Assembly (NCBI RefSeq): GCF_001611975.1
Contig: NZ_CP014525.1
Span: forward strand, 1,604,001-1,668,000
Origin: Haematospirillum jordaniae
GTDB taxonomy: Bacteria; Pseudomonadota; Alphaproteobacteria; Rhodospirillales; Rhodospirillaceae
DNA length: 64,000 bases
Reading direction: 5' to 3'
The stretch's first letter is position 1. The number at the start of each line of letters is the position of its first letter. Below are positions 60,318 to 64,000 of the stretch, one piece after another. The position numbers and the translations under genes are program-made. Below the pieces are notes generated by a model, which was not told the DNA's origin, searched no databases, and worked only from the letters and a program-made list of their open reading frames with translations.

Positions 60318-60803
60318 ATGACAAATAATTTAGCCAAAGAGATGCCATCGTCGTCCGTTGATTTTGAGCGGATCGATGTGGAACGGATTATGGAGATGAT
60401 CCCACATCGTTACCCCATGTTGATGGTGGATTGTCTTGAGAATGTATGTCTTGGGCTTTCTGCTGTTGGTGTAAAGAATGTCTCTGTTAACGAACCGTTC
60501 TTTCAAGGGCATTTTCCCGGGCGTCCCGTTATGCCCGGTGTGCTGATTGTTGAAGCCATGGCCCAGACATCGGCTGTTCTTGTTGTTGCTACTTTGGGCG
60601 AGGCCGCAGAGGGCAAGCTGGTGTACTTCATGAGTGTGGAGAGCGCAAAGTTCCGCCGACCTGTTGTTCCCGGTGATCGTCTGGAGCTACATGTCTTTAA
60701 GGAGCATGCCCGCAAGAATGTGTGGAAGTTCCGGGCAGAGGGACGTGTGGGCAATACCGTTGTTGCCGAGGCAACATATGCGGCCATGATCATGGATAGT
60801 TGA
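60318..60803 (+). CDS. fabZ: 3-hydroxyacyl-ACP dehydratase FabZ
   Basis: Dehydrates 3-hydroxyacyl-ACP in fatty acid synthesis and competes with LpxA/LpxD for the same acyl-ACP pool. The 161-residue hotdog protein has IPHRYPMLMVD, FFQGHFPGRPVMPGVLIVEAMAQ with catalytic His and Glu, written here as two parts GHFPGRPVMPG and IVEAMAQ, and VPGDRLEL. About 20 residues precede the usual start. ATG 60318 has AGATAGAG before it. Set between lpxD and lpxA as in most proteobacteria. Confidence 0.96.
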   Translation: MTNNLAKEMPSSSVDFERIDVERIMEMIPHRYPMLMVDCLENVCLGLSAVGVKNVSVNEPFFQGHFPGRPVMPGVLIVEAMAQTSAVLVVATLGEAAEGKLVYFMSVESAKFRRPVVPGDRLELHVFKEHARKNVWKFRAEGRVGNTVVAEATYAAMIMDS

Positions 60804-60810
60804 TGCCACT

Positions 60811-61614
60811 ATGCCCTTGATACACCCCACCGCAATCATTGATCCAGCTGCCCGCCTGGCAGAAGGCGTTTCTGTTGGAGCGTTCTCTGTTATAGGTCCC
60901 GATGTTGAACTGGGGGAGGATGTTACTGTCTCCTCGCATGTTGTTATTGATGGCAGAACCTGCATTGGGTCCGGTACCCGTATTTTTCCCTTTGCCTCAA
61001 TAGGGCTGGCTCCCCAGGATCTCAAGTACAAGGGCGAACCATCCCGGCTTGAGATTGGGCGCGACTGCCTTATTCGTGAACATGTAACCGTGAACATTGG
61101 TACAGAAGGCGGGGGAATGCTGACTTCTGTTGGTGATCAGGTCATGTTGGCCGTGGGATGCCACGTGGCTCACGATTGCCGGATTGGTCGTGGTGTTCTG
61201 GTTATGAATCATGTTCTGTTGGGTGGGCATGTCGAGATTGATGATTTTGCCGTTATTGGTGGTGGCGCTGCCGTTCATCAGTTTGTCCGCATAGGGTGCC
61301 ATGCCATGGTTGGTGGGTTATCAGGTGTGGAAGGTGATATTATTCCCTATGGTACGGTCATGGGGAATCGTGCCCGTTTGGAAGGCCTGAATCTTGTCGG
61401 TCTCAAGCGTCGGGGTTTTGGGCGAGCTGACATTCATAGCCTGAGAAGCGCATTCAAGATACTGTTCCAAGCTGGTGATAGCGCATCAGTCTTGTCTGAA
61501 CGCATAGAAGATGTTCGGTCCCGTTGGCCTGACTGCGAGCCTGTTCAAGCCGTTGTCCGCTTCTTGGATACAGATTCCTCCCGGTCGTTTTGTCGGCCGA
61601 TGGACAATGGGTGA
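60811..61614 (+). CDS. lpxA: UDP-N-acetylglucosamine acyltransferase
   Basis: First enzyme of lipid A synthesis. The 267-residue protein is a left-handed beta helix (IHPTAIIDPAARLAEGV, repeats to about 185) with the catalytic His in VGCHVAHDCRIG and the G.NLVGLKRRGF helix at the C-terminal domain. ATG 60811 is seven bases after fabZ. The stop is overlapped by lpxI by eight bases. The lpxD-fabZ-lpxA-lpxI-lpxB order is typical of alphaproteobacteria. Confidence 0.96.
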   Translation: MPLIHPTAIIDPAARLAEGVSVGAFSVIGPDVELGEDVTVSSHVVIDGRTCIGSGTRIFPFASIGLAPQDLKYKGEPSRLEIGRDCLIREHVTVNIGTEGGGMLTSVGDQVMLAVGCHVAHDCRIGRGVLVMNHVLLGGHVEIDDFAVIGGGAAVHQFVRIGCHAMVGGLSGVEGDIIPYGTVMGNRARLEGLNLVGLKRRGFGRADIHSLRSAFKILFQAGDSASVLSERIEDVRSRWPDCEPVQAVVRFLDTDSSRSFCRPMDNG

Positions 61615-62449
61615 GCATACCGTGGTTCTGGGGATTGTAGCAGGAAGCGGCGATCTTCCTGCCCAAGCGGCTGATGCGTGCCGTCAGGGTGGTCGTCCTT
61701 ATTTCGTGCTGGCTCTTAAGGGTTATGCCGAGCCATCTTGGGTTGGCGCCCATCCCCATGTGTGGGTTCGCTTGGGGGCCGCCGCAGAGGGTTTTGCGGC
61801 ACTAAAAAAGGCTGGCGTTACAGATGTTGTGATGATTGGTGCCGTTCGTCGTCCGGGATTCCTGGACTTGTGTCCGGATTGGCGTGCTGCCCGGCTTTTT
61901 GCCCGGATTGGTCTGCGGGCACTGGGCGACGATGGTTTGCTTCGGGCTGTGATTGCCGAGTTTGAGGCAGAGGGATTCAGGGTTATCGGCATTGATGATG
62001 TGTTGCGTGATGTTGTGATGCCTCGCGGGGTTCTGGGTCGTCATGCTCCGGATAACCAAGCTCGGCAGGATATCATAAGGGGAGCCGAGGTAGCACGGAG
62101 TCTTGGTCTTCTTGATGTCGGACAGGGTGTCGTGGTTCAGCAAGGCATTGTGTTGGCCGTCGAGGCGGTCGAAGGGACAGATGCAATGCTGTCCCGTTGC
62201 TTGGATTTGCGCAGGGATGGGAATGGAGGCGTTCTTGTCAAAATGCGTAAACCCGCCCAGGAACAGCGTACAGATCTCCCTACAATTGGCCCGGAAACTG
62301 TGCGGGCTGCTTTTGCGGCCGGTTTGCGCGGTGTGGCTATTCAGAGCGGAGCAGGCCTGTTTGTTCATCGTAGTGAAGCTGTTTCTGAAGCAGATCGGCT
62401 GGGATTATTTGTTGTTGGGGTTGATGAAGCAGGGCACGTGCCGGCATGA
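61607..62449 (+). CDS. lpxI: UDP-2,3-diacylglucosamine pyrophosphatase LpxI
   Basis: Cleaves UDP-2,3-diacylglucosamine to lipid X, a step done by LpxH in E. coli; LpxI is the unrelated alphaproteobacterial form. The 280-residue protein (DUF1009) has LGIVAGSGDLPAQAADA, VTDVVMIGAVRRP, GDDGLLRAV and the C-terminal DLPTIGPETVRAAFAAG segment with VAIQSGAGLF. ATG 61607 overlaps lpxA; the frame further upstream is inside lpxA. Ends overlapping lpxB by four bases. Confidence 0.95.
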   Translation: MGEHTVVLGIVAGSGDLPAQAADACRQGGRPYFVLALKGYAEPSWVGAHPHVWVRLGAAAEGFAALKKAGVTDVVMIGAVRRPGFLDLCPDWRAARLFARIGLRALGDDGLLRAVIAEFEAEGFRVIGIDDVLRDVVMPRGVLGRHAPDNQARQDIIRGAEVARSLGLLDVGQGVVVQQGIVLAVEAVEGTDAMLSRCLDLRRDGNGGVLVKMRKPAQEQRTDLPTIGPETVRAAFAAGLRGVAIQSGAGLFVHRSEAVSEADRLGLFVVGVDEAGHVPA

Positions 62450-63624
62450 CATCTGATATTCCCCTGTTCTTTATTGTCACCGGCGAACCTTCGGGCGATG
62501 TTCTGGGGGCGCGCCTGATGGCTGCGCTAAAGCGGGCGACGGGGGGACGTATCCGTTTCATGGGAGTTGGCGGTGAAAGTATGGCCGCCGAGGGCCTAGA
62601 GAGTCTACTTGATCAGTCTGAGCTGGCTGTTATGGGGCTGGTCGAGGTTATTCCCCGTATTCCACGTGTTCTTGCTATCATTCGTAGTCTTACAGATCGC
62701 ATTGTGCAGGAATCACCTGTTGCGTTGATCACGGTTGATTCATGGGGGTTTACGGGCCGTTTGCAGCGTTCGGTTGCTAAGGCATCTCCATCTGTGCGGC
62801 GTATTCATTATGTTGCTCCCATGGTATGGGCGTGGAAAGAAACCCGTGCAAAAACAGTTGCTCGCACGGTACAAGCGCTTTTGTGTCTTCTTCCCAACGA
62901 GCCTTCTTGGTTCCGCCCTTATGGCTTGGAGTGTTGTCACGTTGGGCATCCTGTCGTTGGAAGCGGGGCTGACAGGGGAGATGGGGCGCTTTTCCGCGCA
63001 CAGCACAATATAGCCCCTGATAGTCCCGTTCTTTGTGTTCTTCCTGGCAGCCGCCATAGCGAAACGTCGCGTCTGTTGCCTGTTTTGAAGGATGTTGTAA
63101 CGTCCTTGGTGGCCAAAAGCCCCGATCTGGTTGTTGTTGTACCAACGGTAGCAACCGTTTCAGCAATGGTTGCAGAAACTGTAAAGGGTTGGCCGGCCAG
63201 AGTTGTGCTTGTCCGGGGGGAGCAGGATCGCTATGCCGCATTTGCCGCTTCAACAGCGGCTGTTGCTGCCTCGGGTACGGTTACACTGGAGCTGGCAATG
63301 GCCAACGTTCCGCATTGCATTATCTATCGCGTTGCTCCTCTGACAGCGTGGATCTTCCGGCGCCTGACCAGGCTTCGCTTTGTGAATTTGATCAATATTG
63401 TACGTGATTGTGAGATTGTGCCCGAACTTCTGCAGGAGAAGTGTGTGTCAGAGCGTATTGCGCCTGTTGTTCAGGCTCTTTTGTATGATCCGTCGCAAAG
63501 AGAAGCGCAGCGCCTTGAATTTGCCCAATCCTTGCGCTACTTGGCCGGTGGAGATGGTGATCCTGCGGACCGTGCTGCTGCCGCCGTCCTAGAATTTTCC
63601 GGGGTTGGGAATCCTGTTCCGTAG
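62446..63624 (+). CDS. lpxB: Lipid-A-disaccharide synthase
   Basis: Joins lipid X and UDP-diacylglucosamine to form the lipid A disaccharide; peripheral membrane GT-B enzyme. The 392-residue protein has TGEPSGDVLGARLM, MGVGGESM, VAPMVWAWKETRAK, VGHPVVG, LPGSRHSE and the ASGTVTLELA nucleotide site. Its ATG overlaps the lpxI stop (ATGA). It closes the lipid A run; gloA follows after 21 bases. Confidence 0.96.
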   Translation: MTSDIPLFFIVTGEPSGDVLGARLMAALKRATGGRIRFMGVGGESMAAEGLESLLDQSELAVMGLVEVIPRIPRVLAIIRSLTDRIVQESPVALITVDSWGFTGRLQRSVAKASPSVRRIHYVAPMVWAWKETRAKTVARTVQALLCLLPNEPSWFRPYGLECCHVGHPVVGSGADRGDGALFRAQHNIAPDSPVLCVLPGSRHSETSRLLPVLKDVVTSLVAKSPDLVVVVPTVATVSAMVAETVKGWPARVVLVRGEQDRYAAFAASTAAVAASGTVTLELAMANVPHCIIYRVAPLTAWIFRRLTRLRFVNLINIVRDCEIVPELLQEKCVSERIAPVVQALLYDPSQREAQRLEFAQSLRYLAGGDGDPADRAAAAVLEFSGVGNPVP

Positions 63625-63645
63625 TTTTTCAAGGGGAGACAGAGT

Positions 63646-64000
63646 GTGACGTTTCAATTTCTGCATACCATGATCCGTGTCCTGAATCTGGAAGCGTCGG
63701 TTGATTTTTATACTCGCCACCTTGGTATGCAGATGTTGCGTCGCCGTGATTATCCTGAAGGACGCTTTACGCTGGTGTTTGTGGGCTATGGCGAAGAAAA
63801 TGACCATACGGTCCTAGAGTTAACCCATAATTGGGATCAAGCTGCCCCGTATGAGATTGGGACGGGGTTTGGCCACCTTGCCTTGGGTGTCCAAGATATT
63901 TATGCAACTTGCGAGTCTCTGAGGGCCGAGGGTGTGCGTATCACGCGTGAACCAGGCCCCATGAAGCACGGCAAGACGTTGATCGCATTCATTGAAGATC
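63646..64000 (+). CDS. gloA: Lactoylglutathione lyase (glyoxalase I), 3' truncated by window
   Basis: Converts the methylglyoxal-glutathione hemithioacetal to S-lactoylglutathione. The first 118 residues are in the window: LHTMIRVLNLEASVDFYT with the first metal His, RRRDYPEGRFTLVFVGYG, VLELTHNW with the metal Glu, and GFGHLALGV with the second metal His, the usual order of Ni-type bacterial GloA. The last metal Glu lies beyond the end. GTG 63646 has AGGGGAGA upstream; ATG 63670 is too far in. Its place after lpxB may mean cotranscription. Confidence 0.92.
   Translation, partial: MTFQFLHTMIRVLNLEASVDFYTRHLGMQMLRRRDYPEGRFTLVFVGYGEENDHTVLELTHNWDQAAPYEIGTGFGHLALGVQDIYATCESLRAEGVRITREPGPMKHGKTLIAFIED

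Noticed and set aside
1..64000. CRISPR array, insertion sequence, prophage or integrative element
   Set aside because: No regularly spaced direct repeats, transposase, integrase or phage genes were seen; gene content is almost all core.

Overview
The window reads as a stretch of chromosome from an alphaproteobacterium, most like the Rhodospirillales. Pointers are the three-gene PntAA/PntAB/PntB transhydrogenase of the Rhodospirillum rubrum type, the cell-cycle regulator GcrA, small YdcH/DUF465 and DUF1491 proteins, LpxI in place of LpxH, a short ProS without an editing insert, and the rpsB-to-lpxB envelope cluster. Genus cannot be fixed from sequence alone. I see no rRNA, tRNA, CRISPR array, insertion sequence or phage gene; nearly everything is intact single-copy core genome with a few accessory genes between.

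Layout. 1-5163: ftsH (5' end outside the window), folP, glmM, thiD. 5374-8529: two tandem RTX-type calcium-binding proteins, probably type I secretion substrates. 8581-12621: serA, a RidA-family gene, a long hemerythrin-like protein and an exported glycoside hydrolase. 12701-18899: the suf iron-sulfur operon with its Rrf2-type regulator, preceded by a promoter in which a large inverted repeat overlaps the core elements. 19143-22133: transhydrogenase. 22617-24485: thioesterase, small membrane protein, UppP. 24669-29376: an ABC-F ATPase and a three-gene importer of the PF04392 type. 29449-32189: purE-purK-dedA and a degenerate hemerythrin-like gene. 32376-37789: degenerate GGDEF protein, two YdcH proteins, a phosphofructokinase, UbiX, a parvulin, DUF1491, bacteriohemerythrin, a candidate small RNA and gcrA. 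37851-48813: MFS transporter, proS, lolC, lolD, an EndoU-like secreted protein, a DcuA/DcuB-type transporter and dnaE. 49004-64000: rpsB, tsf, pyrH, frr, uppS, cdsA, dxr, rseP, bamA, skp, lpxD, fabZ, lpxA, lpxI, lpxB and the start of gloA.

How the genes work together. The right-hand cluster joins translation (S2, EF-Ts, RRF), UMP supply and the whole envelope programme: isoprenoid precursor (Dxr), undecaprenyl carrier (UppS, with UppP elsewhere), phospholipid (CdsA), outer-membrane protein assembly (RseP, BamA, Skp) and lipid A (LpxD, FabZ, LpxA, LpxI, LpxB), many with overlapping stop and start codons. The left half adds peptidoglycan/LPS sugar supply (GlmM), folate, thiamine, serine and purine synthesis. 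A DcuA/DcuB-type transporter, hemerythrins and a Suf system suggest life across changing oxygen levels; that is inference.

The items most worth a second look are the suf promoter/operator, the EndoU-like protein that sits with the Dcu transporter between lolD and dnaE, the candidate small RNA upstream of gcrA, the hemerythrin variants, the degenerate GGDEF protein and the RTX pair. None is by itself proof of an undescribed system.
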